This document shows positions 35,513 through 44,127 of a DNA stretch of 64,000 nt, in pieces. How positions within the stretch are numbered: position 1 is the stretch's first letter; the number at the start of each line of letters is the position of its first letter. This stretch comes from Azoarcus sp. (GTDB lineage: Bacteria; Pseudomonadota; Gammaproteobacteria; Burkholderiales; Rhodocyclaceae). The position numbers and the translations under genes were made by a program. Where the stretch lies: NCBI GenBank assembly GCA_030656215.1, contig JAUSOD010000096.1, positions 124,001 to 188,000 of the forward strand, given 5' to 3'. The notes beneath the pieces are model-generated. The model saw only the letters and a list, made by a program, of their open reading frames with translations, ran no database searches and was not told where the DNA came from.

Positions 35513-37585
35513 TCAGTTCTCGGCGATCTTCGAGCCTTTGATCGTCACGTCGGACGAGGCCTTGATCCCGATCTTGCCGCTACCGCTGACGGTGATGTTC
35601 TTGCCCTTGATCTGAATGGTGCCGTCCTTCTTCATCGTGATGCTGGCACTGCCGGTCTTGATCGTGATCTCGTCACCGGCGTCGATCACCAGCTTTTTGC
35701 CAACCTGCAACTGGTCGTTGGTGCCGATGCTCGTGCTGCGCTGCTTGCCCACGTCCAGCGTCTGATTGCTGCCAATCGTGACGCTGTGGTCCTTGCCGAT
35801 ATCGTGGGTGTCGTTGTTGCCGATGCTCACGCTACGGTCGGCGCCGATGCTCACGGTCTCGTTCCGGCCGACATCTTCGCCGCGGTTGCCACCGACCGAG
35901 ATCGTCTCGTTGGCGCCCACCGACTCGGTGCGATTATTGCCGATGCTGATGGTCTCGTTGTTGCCGACCGACTCGGTGCGGTCGTTGCCGACGGTGACCG
36001 TCTCGTTATGCTCGATGTTCTTGCGCCGGTCGTTGCCGACCCAGTGGGCTTCGTCGTTCTCGACTTCGATGTCCTGGTTCTTCTCGGCATGGATAAAGAG
36101 CTGCTCTGAACCCTTCTTGTCCTCGAAGCGGATCTCGTTGAAGTTGTCGGTGCCGCCGGCCTTGGTCGAGCGCGTCTTGATCCCGGTCTGGGTCATGTTG
36201 GCCGGGAGCGCGTAGGGCGGCATCTGCTCGGCGTTGTAGACCCGGCCGGTGATGATGGGCTGGTCGGGATCGCCTTCGAGGAATTCGACGATCACCTCCT
36301 GGCCCATGCGCGGGATGGCGATGAAACCCCAGTTCTTGCCCGCCCACGGGTGGGAGACGCGGATCCAGCACGAACTGTGTTCGTCGCGCTTGCCATAGCG
36401 GTCCCAGTGGAACTGCACCTTGACCCGGCCGTACTGGTCGGTGTGGATCTCGTCGCCGGCGGGGCCGACCACCACCGCGGTCTGCGGGCCCTTGACCTGT
36501 GGGCGTAGGGTGAGGCGCGGGGGGCGGAAATCCTGCCGGCTGTTGAGCGCGGTGAAGCTGCAATCGAACCGGCTGCCGACGGCTTCGGAGGATTCGTGCC
36601 CTTCGGTGGCGATCCGAAGCTGCGCCGTCGTGATCAGGTATTCGCGGTTCTGGTCGCGGCGCACGTGGCCAGTGAGTTTGAACAAGTGGCCCACGGCCAG
36701 CCCACGGGCGCTGGTTTGCGCATGGGCGAGTTCGAACTGCGCGTGCTGCTCATCGATGCGCACCTGCGCATAGTGCTGACCATCCGCGGCCTGGTCGAAC
36801 TCGCCTGGGTAATCGAACAGCTCGTGCTTGCCCTCGTCGTGTCCGCGCGGCACGGAGGCCGAGGCCTCGAGCCGGACCGAGGGTTTGGTGAAGTCGTAAT
36901 CCATCAGCATCGATTTGCCGGGCAGCACCTGACGCTCGAAGTGCCAATTGCTGACGAAACCGAGCTCGTCAGCATCACCCTGGCGGTTCTCGACGAACTC
37001 GATGCTGGCATAGTCGGCGACGCTGGCGTGGGCAGCGTAGGCGTCGGCCAGCACCAGGGTGCACTTGTTCTGTGCGTGCTCGAAGAAATAGTAGATGCCC
37101 TCTTCCTCCAGCAGCCGGCTGATGAAGTCGAGGTCGGTTTCTCGGTATTGCACGCAGTAGTCGCGTGTGCGGTATTGCCCGCTCAGCGCCAGGCGGAAGT
37201 CGGACAGGCCGTGGTCGGCGAACACCTTCTTGACGATGTCGGGCACCGTCAGTGCCTGGAAGATCCGGCAGTCCGCGGTGCGGCTGAGAAACCACGGCCA
37301 TGGCCGCAGGCTGGCATGGTAGGTCTGAAAACGACCCTGTGTGCCGGTGTGGGCAAAACGGGTGACGTGACCACTGAAAAAACGCGTGGCACCGGTGGGC
37401 AACATCATCCGCAGGCTTACCTGCTTGCCCAGGATGGCATCGAGATCGAGGTCGGTCTTCTCGCTCAGGCAGGCTATCTCATACTCGCTGATGCGTGACA
37501 GTGCCTCGGAGGCGTCCAGCGTGTGGAACAGCAGCGCGTTTGCGCCCAGCGGGGTGATCAGCTCGAATTGGGATTGATCTGCCAC
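35513..37585 (-). CDS. vgrG: T6SS spike protein VgrG (TssI)
   Basis: The 690-residue protein (GTG start) has the gp27-like base (about 1-380, with FSGHVTRFAHTG and LLEEEGIYYFFEH), the gp5 OB-fold (DQYGRVKVQFHWDRYG, SHPWAGKNWGFIAIPRMGQEVIVEFLEGDPDQP), the EIRFEDKKGSEQLFIHAEKN segment, and then a long beta-helix needle made of repeated VGxN/IGxN units (about residues 510-615). The C-terminus is short with no fused effector domain, so it is a carrier spike receiving a PAAR-like tip. Being GTG-initiated and first of the effector operon, it may be transcribed from the 136-base gap upstream. Confidence 0.96.
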   Translation of the reverse strand: MADQSQFELITPLGANALLFHTLDASEALSRISEYEIACLSEKTDLDLDAILGKQVSLRMMLPTGATRFFSGHVTRFAHTGTQGRFQTYHASLRPWPWFLSRTADCRIFQALTVPDIVKKVFADHGLSDFRLALSGQYRTRDYCVQYRETDLDFISRLLEEEGIYYFFEHAQNKCTLVLADAYAAHASVADYASIEFVENRQGDADELGFVSNWHFERQVLPGKSMLMDYDFTKPSVRLEASASVPRGHDEGKHELFDYPGEFDQAADGQHYAQVRIDEQHAQFELAHAQTSARGLAVGHLFKLTGHVRRDQNREYLITTAQLRIATEGHESSEAVGSRFDCSFTALNSRQDFRPPRLTLRPQVKGPQTAVVVGPAGDEIHTDQYGRVKVQFHWDRYGKRDEHSSCWIRVSHPWAGKNWGFIAIPRMGQEVIVEFLEGDPDQPIITGRVYNAEQMPPYALPANMTQTGIKTRSTKAGGTDNFNEIRFEDKKGSEQLFIHAEKNQDIEVENDEAHWVGNDRRKNIEHNETVTVGNDRTESVGNNETISIGNNRTESVGANETISVGGNRGEDVGRNETVSIGADRSVSIGNNDTHDIGKDHSVTIGSNQTLDVGKQRSTSIGTNDQLQVGKKLVIDAGDEITIKTGSASITMKKDGTIQIKGKNITVSGSGKIGIKASSDVTIKGSKIAEN

Positions 37586-37721
37586 GGTCGTCGCCTAGTG
37601 AGGAGGTGCCGCGCCGCTGCGGCAGAGGAATGACGACGCATTTTAGGGCAGATCGGCCGCCCTGAGTGGATGTGGCGTTATCTCGCCGGGCGCTGCTGGG
37701 GAGCCGTCCGGCAGGCAGGCG
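37586..37721 (-). promoter_or_regulatory. gap upstream of vgrG, possible promoter
   Basis: This 136-base gap between the helicase gene and vgrG contains TAAAAT on the minus strand near 37640-37645, about 60 bases before the vgrG GTG, a possible -10. No convincing -35 is visible at proper spacing. The effector operon may start here or be read from the helicase gene. Confidence 0.25.
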
Positions 37722-39386
37722 TCATGCCCCGGACGGGGGTGTGAGTAGCGCGGCAGTCCGCGCCGAGGCGACGAAGATCAGTTTCATCGTTGCCCGCGTG
37801 GCGCCGACGAATAGCTTGCGCATCGCCTGGTCGTCGAGCCGCTCGAAGTCGATCTCGGTGAAGATCACGCACGGCGCCGACTGGCCCTTGAAGCGGTGCA
37901 CCGAGTCGATCAGCAAGTCGCCCTCGCTGTATTCGGCCTCGCCGAACAGGTCGTAGCGACCGCGGAAGGCGCGCAGGCGGTGGGGGCCGAGGTGGGTCAG
38001 CGAGGTGAAGCGCGAATACTCGCGACCGCGGTAGCTGACGATGGCGATCATGTCGCGGCGGAAACCGAGGCCGATCGCGCGCGTGATCGCGCGTTTGGTC
38101 GCCTCCATCAGCCCGTTCTCGTCGTGCCAGATGAACATTTCCGGTTCGCTGTCGGCCACCGGGCTGCCGGCGACGATGGGGGTCGGCAGCGGCAGCCGTG
38201 CATTGAGCAGCTCGAGCACGTCGGCCGGGGTGCGGTAGTTGGTGTCGGCAGTGAGCCCGGCCCAGCCCGGCAGGGCCACCGGCGCCCGGCCGTAGAGGTT
38301 TTGCAGCGGGTCTTCCAGCCACCACGCGCGGCCGTTCGGGGTGAGGAGCGCGAGCAGGGCGTCGCGCCAGGCCTCGGTGAAGTCCTGGCCCTCGTCCACG
38401 ATCAGTTCGTCGAAGCGCCACGCCGGGTCGTCGGCGCCTGAAGCCACCAGCGCGGCAAAATCCGTTTCCATGCGACGAAAGCGGTCGGGTGCGGCGAAGT
38501 CGGGAGTGCGGTCTGCGGCGCGCAGGCGGCGGTCGCACAGCTGGTGATAGGTGGCGACCTCGCCGCCGGGCGGCACGATGCGCGAAAAATGGTCGGCCAG
38601 CGGGCGGTTGTAGCACACATAAAGCGGGCGCCGGCCGGCTGCGATTGCGTCGGTGTAGGCGGCGAGCGCGAGCTGGGTCTTGCCGCTGCCGGCGGTGGCG
38701 GTGACGCGCAGGCGGTGCGGTTCGAGCCGGATGCGGCGCGCCCATTCGGCCAGCCCGCCGGACAGCCGGGTGGTCAGCGCCACTGCCTGGCCGGCGAGCG
38801 ACTGCACGTCGGGCACCAGCTCGAGCAGTTCGGCGAAGAAGCGGTGGAGTTCGGGGCGGCGGCTCGCGGCAGGGGATGGGTCACCGGTTTCGGGTGAGCA
38901 CAGCGCGCGCACGATGTTCACCAGCTGCGCCCGGCGGCTCGCGTCCACGATGCGCGCCGGGTCCAGCCCTGCGGTGCCCGGCTGGCGCACGGTGTAGTCG
39001 GGGCAGTAGAGCAGGGTGTCGAGCACCGCTTCGTGCTCGCCCAGCAGCGGGCGCAGGCGCGCGCGCAGGGCGTCGGCGGTGCGTGCGAGATCGAGGCTGA
39101 TCTCGCGGTTGCGGCGCTTGCCCGGGCGCAGCAGGCCGGCCTCGGTTTCGTCGAGAAAACCGGATTGCTGCTCGATCAGCAGGATGCGTCCGTCTGGCCC
39201 GAGCACCACAAAGCCGATCTCGCCAAACACCGCGTGCTGGCCCTCGGCGCGGGTCCAGTGCAGGCCGTGGAACACGCTGTAGTCGTCGCTCAGGCCCTCG
39301 GCGAGCAGGGCCAGGGTCGCGAGTTCGCGTCCGCGCGCGCCGCTGCTCGGGAGATGACGCCAGCCTTCGGGGTGGATGCGGGCCAT
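37722..39386 (-). CDS. NERD/UvrD-like ATP-dependent helicase
   Basis: The 554-residue protein has an N-terminal NERD-like nuclease-related segment (about 18-120; GEIGFVVLGPDGRILLIEQQSG) and a superfamily 1 helicase part: Walker A ATAGSGKT at 230-237, DEGQDFTEAW (motif II), VHRFKGQSAPCVIF and LFVGATRATMKL. It is short for a full UvrD, as in other NERD-helicase proteins. It would act on DNA in the cytoplasm, in repair or defence. It lies 136 bases upstream of vgrG on the same strand and is divergent from marC by 166 bases; a link to T6SS is not evident. Confidence 0.75.
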   Translation of the reverse strand: MARIHPEGWRHLPSSGARGRELATLALLAEGLSDDYSVFHGLHWTRAEGQHAVFGEIGFVVLGPDGRILLIEQQSGFLDETEAGLLRPGKRRNREISLDLARTADALRARLRPLLGEHEAVLDTLLYCPDYTVRQPGTAGLDPARIVDASRRAQLVNIVRALCSPETGDPSPAASRRPELHRFFAELLELVPDVQSLAGQAVALTTRLSGGLAEWARRIRLEPHRLRVTATAGSGKTQLALAAYTDAIAAGRRPLYVCYNRPLADHFSRIVPPGGEVATYHQLCDRRLRAADRTPDFAAPDRFRRMETDFAALVASGADDPAWRFDELIVDEGQDFTEAWRDALLALLTPNGRAWWLEDPLQNLYGRAPVALPGWAGLTADTNYRTPADVLELLNARLPLPTPIVAGSPVADSEPEMFIWHDENGLMEATKRAITRAIGLGFRRDMIAIVSYRGREYSRFTSLTHLGPHRLRAFRGRYDLFGEAEYSEGDLLIDSVHRFKGQSAPCVIFTEIDFERLDDQAMRKLFVGATRATMKLIFVASARTAALLTPPSGA

Positions 39387-39552
39387 GTCAGCCTTGGCGG
39401 TGGTTGATCGTGTTCAGCTCGTGGTCACGGTAGGAGGCTTGCTGCGCAGCGTCAAGTGGCGGACCGTCTCCGCGTCGGTGCGGATGCGCTATGCTCCGCG
39501 GCGCAGGAGCAAACCGGATCGCCGGCCAGCCCGTGCACCGGAACCGTACTCC

Positions 39553-40167
39553 ATGGAAACGCTGAAGGTCTTCATTACCCTGCTTGCCCTGATCAACCCC
39601 TTCGGCGCGATCCCGCTCTTCCTCGGTCTCACCGCGGCGCAGTCGGCGCATCAGGTGCGGGCCACGATCAATACCGCCTCGATCGCCACTGCCATTGTCA
39701 TTGCCGTGTCGGCGCTGTTCGGCGAGATGCTGCTGAAGATCTTCGGCATCTCGATTGCCTCGCTCCAGGTAGGCGGCGGCCTCCTGCTGTTCTTCCTCGC
39801 GTTCAAGATGTTCAACGCCGAGCCCGGCCGCACCCGCACCACGCCGGAAGAAGAGCACGAGGCGACCGAGCGCTCCAGCATTGCGGTGGTGCCGCTGACC
39901 ATTCCGCTGCTGACCGGCCCTGGCACGGTGAGTACGGTAATCATCTACGCCGAACGCGCGCAGCACTGGTGGGAGCTGGCGGTGATGATCCTGATCGGCG
40001 CGGTGATCGGGGCCGTGGTGTGGGGTACCCTGCGTCTGGCCGGCCCGATCAGCCGCATGGCCGGGCAGACCGGGCTCAACATCATGACCCGGGTCATGGG
40101 CCTGGTGCTGGCGGCGCTGGCGGTGGAGTTCGTGGCGGTGGGCGTGCGCACGCTGGCGGCGGTGTGA
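39553..40167 (+). CDS. MarC-family integral membrane protein
   Basis: The 204-residue protein begins METLKVFITLLALINPFGAIPLFL, the MarC/UPF0056 signature, and has about six membrane helices, including IATAIVIAVSALFG, IASLQVGGGLLLFFLAFKMF, VVPLTIPLLTGPGTVSTVII and LGLVLAALAVEFVAVG-type segments. The family is of unknown function despite the name. The ATG at 39553 is the family start; an upstream frame to 39376 is not homologous. Its stop overlaps the start of the next gene by one base. Confidence 0.92.
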   Translation: METLKVFITLLALINPFGAIPLFLGLTAAQSAHQVRATINTASIATAIVIAVSALFGEMLLKIFGISIASLQVGGGLLLFFLAFKMFNAEPGRTRTTPEEEHEATERSSIAVVPLTIPLLTGPGTVSTVIIYAERAQHWWELAVMILIGAVIGAVVWGTLRLAGPISRMAGQTGLNIMTRVMGLVLAALAVEFVAVGVRTLAAV

Positions 40168-40379
40168 TGAAACCCGAAGACCTCCAGTTGCTGGTCACCC
40201 GCAGCATGCCTTTCGGCAAGTACAAGGGCCGCGTGATTGCCGACCTGCCCGGCCACTACCTCAACTGGTTCGCGCGCGAGGGTTTTCCGGATGGCGAGAT
40301 TGGCCGCCTGCTGGCGCTGATGCAGGAGATCGACCACAACGGGCTGGGCGCGCTTCTCGATCCGCTGCGTAAATCGTAG
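40167..40379 (+). CDS. DUF3820 family small protein
   Basis: The 70-residue protein MKPEDLQLLVTRSMPFGKYK... has the DUF3820 pattern: MPFGKYKGRVIADLPGHYL then WFAREGFPDGEIGRLLALM. Members are small, widespread, cytoplasmic and of unknown function, sometimes annotated as quorum-sensing-regulated virulence factors. The ATG overlaps the marC stop (TGATG), so the two are translationally coupled. Confidence 0.88.
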   Translation: MKPEDLQLLVTRSMPFGKYKGRVIADLPGHYLNWFAREGFPDGEIGRLLALMQEIDHNGLGALLDPLRKS

Positions 40380-40480
40380 GCGGCGGTCAGCGTCGCAGGA
40401 CAGCTCGGGCGTGATCGCATCGATGATGACAGGAACGCCCTGCTCGGCCATCATGCGGCGGCCCTGTTTCCGGTTGTCCC

Positions 40481-43400
40481 ATGTTCAATATCGTCTTCTC
40501 CAACCGTTTCGAAATCCTCCTCGACACCCTGCTCGATCGCCTTGCCGACGAGCAGCCGGGGCCGTTCGGGCTGCGCGAGGTGGTGGTGCCGAGCAGCGCC
40601 TTGCGCCGGCGGGTGGAGCTGGCGGTGGCCGACCGCGAGGGGATCTGCGCCAATGTCGGCTTCGGCTACCTGGCGCAGTGGCTGTGGGAGCAGATCGGGC
40701 GCGTGGTCGAGGTGCCGGCGCGCTCGCCGTTCGCCCCGGCGCTGCTGACGTGGCGGGTGTTCGGGCTGCTCGATGCGGCCTCGCCGGAGGGCGAATGGGT
40801 GCGCTCGCATCCGCGGCTTGCAGCTTACCTGGAAGGGGCCGACGGGCGGATGCGCTTCGAGCTGGCAGAGCGCATCGCCCGCGTGTTCGACCACTACCTG
40901 ACCTATCGCCCGCAGTGGCTGGAGCGCTGGGCGGCAAAGCAGGGGGCGGGCTTGGGTGGTGGTTCGGGTGGTGGTTTGGGCGCAGGGCCGGGCGCAGCCG
41001 CAGCGTGCGCAGCCGAGCAGGCCGACGAAGCATGGCAGGCCGAGCTGTGGCGGCGCATCCACGACGGGCTGGCCTTGCGCCAGACCCACCCGGCGGCACT
41101 GTTCCTGCGTCAGGTCGTGAGCATGGATGCGGCGGCGCTGGCGGCCACCGGTATGCCGAAGACGGTGCATGTATTCGGCCTGCCGGCACTGCCCCCGCTC
41201 TATCTCGACATCCTGCGCGAGCTGTCGCGGGTGGTGGAGGTGCGCCTGTACGTGCTCAACCCGTGTCGCGAGTTCTGGTTCGAGATCGTCGATGCACGGC
41301 GGTTGTCGTGGCTGGTGGCGCGACAGGACGATCTGTTCCACGAAACCGGTAATCGTCTGCTCGCGGCCTGGGGGCAGCAGACCCAGGCCCACATCGGGCT
41401 GCTGTTCGAGGGCGAACACGCAGTGGTGGAGGAGGCGTTGTTCGCGCCGCATCCGGGGCGCCACCTGCTCGCCCGCCTGCATAACGCAATCCTCGACCTG
41501 GAGGAGCTGGAGCCCGGCAGCATCCGCTTGCCCGGCAGCGACCGCAGCATCGAACTGCATGTATGCCACTCGCGCACCCGCGAGCTCGAAGTGCTGCACG
41601 ACCGCCTGCTGGGCCTGTTCAAGGGCCCCAACCCCCCACGCCCGGACGAGATCGTGGTGCTGACCCCGGATCTTGATGCCGCCGCGCCGCTGATCGAGGC
41701 GGTGTTTGGCACCGCGCCGCCGAACCGGCGCATTCCATGGCGCATCACCGGCCTGGGCAGCACGCAGGAGAATCCGGTGGCGCAGGCGCTCGATCGCCTG
41801 CTGAGCCTGGCCTCCGGGCGCTTTCCGGCGAGCCGCGTGTTCGATCTGTTGCAGCAGCCGCTGGTCGCGGCGCGCTTCGGCCTGGGCGAAGCGGAACTCG
41901 AAACGGTACACGACTGGATGGGGGCCGCTGGCATACGCTGGGGGCTGGACGCGGCGCAGGCCGCGGGCGCCGACGCTGGCCCGCTGCATACGCTGGAAGA
42001 GGGTCTGCATCGCCTGTTCCTGGCGTGGGCCGCCGGCGATGCCGCCGCTGCTGCCCCCTTTGCCGGCCGGATCGGTGCCGGCGCACCGGAGGGCAGCGCC
42101 GGGCTCGCACTCGGGCGGTTCTGGCGCTATGCCGACACCTTGCGCCAACTGCGCGAGCGCCTGCTGTGCACGCAGGATGCCGAGGGCTGGCGCAGCACCC
42201 TGATCGACGCGCTCGACCGCCTGGTGGGCGAGGCGGCGGACGGGGCCGAGGCCTTGCGCGAGGTGCGCGCCGCGATCAATGCGCTGGCCGACGATATGGC
42301 TGCGGGTTACGCCGCCGGCCAGGTCGCCCTCGACGTGATCCATCCGGCGCTTGCCGCACGCCTCGACGATCCCGCGCGCGGCGGCGTGCCCGGGGGCACG
42401 GTGAGCTTCTCCGCGCTGTCGTCCCTGCGTGGCCTGCCTTACCGGGTGGTATGCGTGATCGGGCTCGACCAGGGGGCCTTCCCCGGCAGCGATCGTCCGG
42501 CCGAGTTCGACCTGATGGCCGCGCGCCCGCAGCGCGGCGATCGCCAGCGCCGGCTCGACGACCGCAACCTGTTTCTGGACGTGGTGCTGTCAGCGCGCGA
42601 GGTGCTCCACCTGTCCCACGTCGGGCGCAGCGTGCGCGACGGCGCCGAGCTCCCGCCCTCGGTGCTGGTGGACGAATTGTTCGACACCCTTGCTGCGGCC
42701 TGTGCCGACGAGCCGTCGCAGCCCGAGGCACTCGCCGCGGCACGTCGCCGGCTCACCGTGCGCCACCCGCTGCAGGCCTTCTCGCTCGAGTACTTCATCA
42801 GCGAGGGCGATGCCGATCCCCGACTGACCAGTTTCAACGAGGAGTACGCCGCAGCCCTTGCCGCCCGCCTGCGGCGGACGATGGCCACGCCCGCCGCCGT
42901 CGAAGCCTGGACTGGCGACCGTGCCGCGGGCGACGGCCGCAATGAAGGCGAGGACGGGGGGGAGGAAGGAGGAGAAGGCGAAGGCGGTGAGCGCATCGCC
43001 GGTGCCGCCCTGCGCCCCTTCTTCGAAACGCCGCTGCCGCCGCCGGAACCCGCTTGGCGCAGCGTCGGTCTGGAGCAGCTCCAGCGCTTTTTCCGCAACC
43101 CCTGCCGCTTCCTGCTGCGCGAGCGGCTCGGGCTCGACCTGCCGGAAGCCGACGAGGAACTGGACGACGTCGAGCCCTTCGTGCCCAACTGGGCGGGACG
43201 TCAGGCACTGGCCGCCCGCCTGCTGCCGGCCCTGCTCGGCGCCAGCGCGGATTGCCTCGCCCCCGATGCGGCAGACGAGGCGGCGCTGCTGGCGCTGGCC
43301 CGGGCCGGCGCCGAGTATCCGGACGGTGCACCGGGCGAGGGCGCGCTGCGACGCGAACTGGTGCTGCTGCGCAATCACGCCCGTGCGGTACGCGAGGCGG

Positions 43401-43954
43401 CAGGTGAGCCGCTGCCGCCCCATGTGCCGACGCTCGAGTTCGATCTCGACGGCGAGTGCTGGACCCTGAACGCAGCCTTCGGCGACCTGAGCGCGCAAGG
43501 GCTGCTTTACCATCGCTACGACGACACCCGGCCGGTGGATTACCTGAGCGCCTGGCTCAGCCATCTGGTGCTGTGCGCCGCGCCCGCGCCCGGTGCGCTG
43601 TGCGAGACCCTGGGGTTGTCGCGCGACGGTCATTTCTGCTTCCACCCGGTCACGCCGGCCGCCGCCCGCGACAGCCTCGCCGATCTCCTGGCGCTGTATC
43701 GCGCCGGGCTGAGCGCGCCACTGCATTTCTTCCCCAAATCGGCCTGGGCTTACATGCTCAATCGCGAAAATATGGCCAAGGCCAGGGCGAAGTGGAGTGG
43801 TGGCCAGCGCGCCGAATTCGGCGAGTCGCAAGATGCGGCGTGCCGGCTTGCCTTGCGTGGTGGCGGCGACGCCTTGGATGAGGTCTTCGTCGATGCCGCA
43901 AGGCGCGTGTTCCGGCCCCTGCTCGAAAGTCTCGAGGATGCGCGCCTGGCATAA
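40481..43954 (+). CDS. recC: exodeoxyribonuclease V gamma subunit RecC
   Basis: The 1157-residue protein starts MFNIVFSNRFEILLDTLLDRL and follows the RecC plan: inactive helicase-like N-terminal half (VVVPSSALRRRVELAVADREG, LPPLYLDILRELS, HVCHSRTRELEVLHDRLL, IVVLTPDLDAAAPLIEAVF) and the nuclease-like C-terminal half (PFFETPLPPPEPAW, LEQLQRFFRNPCRFLLRERLGLDLPE). RecC scans for Chi and splits strands in RecBCD recombinational repair. Two low-complexity inserts are notable: Gly-rich at about 155-172 and Glu/Gly-rich at about 825-840. It is about 16 kb from recB and recD in this window. Confidence 0.95.
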   Translation: MFNIVFSNRFEILLDTLLDRLADEQPGPFGLREVVVPSSALRRRVELAVADREGICANVGFGYLAQWLWEQIGRVVEVPARSPFAPALLTWRVFGLLDAASPEGEWVRSHPRLAAYLEGADGRMRFELAERIARVFDHYLTYRPQWLERWAAKQGAGLGGGSGGGLGAGPGAAAACAAEQADEAWQAELWRRIHDGLALRQTHPAALFLRQVVSMDAAALAATGMPKTVHVFGLPALPPLYLDILRELSRVVEVRLYVLNPCREFWFEIVDARRLSWLVARQDDLFHETGNRLLAAWGQQTQAHIGLLFEGEHAVVEEALFAPHPGRHLLARLHNAILDLEELEPGSIRLPGSDRSIELHVCHSRTRELEVLHDRLLGLFKGPNPPRPDEIVVLTPDLDAAAPLIEAVFGTAPPNRRIPWRITGLGSTQENPVAQALDRLLSLASGRFPASRVFDLLQQPLVAARFGLGEAELETVHDWMGAAGIRWGLDAAQAAGADAGPLHTLEEGLHRLFLAWAAGDAAAAAPFAGRIGAGAPEGSAGLALGRFWRYADTLRQLRERLLCTQDAEGWRSTLIDALDRLVGEAADGAEALREVRAAINALADDMAAGYAAGQVALDVIHPALAARLDDPARGGVPGGTVSFSALSSLRGLPYRVVCVIGLDQGAFPGSDRPAEFDLMAARPQRGDRQRRLDDRNLFLDVVLSAREVLHLSHVGRSVRDGAELPPSVLVDELFDTLAAACADEPSQPEALAAARRRLTVRHPLQAFSLEYFISEGDADPRLTSFNEEYAAALAARLRRTMATPAAVEAWTGDRAAGDGRNEGEDGGEEGGEGEGGERIAGAALRPFFETPLPPPEPAWRSVGLEQLQRFFRNPCRFLLRERLGLDLPEADEELDDVEPFVPNWAGRQALAARLLPALLGASADCLAPDAADEAALLALARAGAEYPDGAPGEGALRRELVLLRNHARAVREAAGEPLPPHVPTLEFDLDGECWTLNAAFGDLSAQGLLYHRYDDTRPVDYLSAWLSHLVLCAAPAPGALCETLGLSRDGHFCFHPVTPAAARDSLADLLALYRAGLSAPLHFFPKSAWAYMLNRENMAKARAKWSGGQRAEFGESQDAACRLALRGGGDALDEVFVDAARRVFRPLLESLEDARLA

Positions 43955-43992
43955 GGGGCGCGGGAGCCGATCCGCACATTCGAGCGTCCGCG

Positions 43993-44015
43993 CTGGGACG
44001 ACGGGGCTGTCCCAG
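43993..44015 (+). promoter_or_regulatory. hairpin downstream of recC
   Basis: CTGGGAC (43993-43999) and GTCCCAG (44009-44015) form a perfect seven-base stem with a nine-base loop in the 173-base gap between recC and the binding-protein gene. No T-run follows. It may mark the 3' end of recC mRNA. Confidence 0.35.
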
Positions 44016-44127
44016 TCGCCGAAATCGAAAGGACCCTTTAAACTCGGGGCCCGGTCGGCTAGTTCCCTGCACAATGCCGGTCTCGAACACCGCATAAAGC
44101 CGCAAAGGCTAAAAAGAGGAGCTCACA

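Noticed and set aside
42590-44095. 501-codon minus frame opposite the end of recC
   Set aside because: Shadow frame; recC C-terminal motifs on the plus strand are clear.
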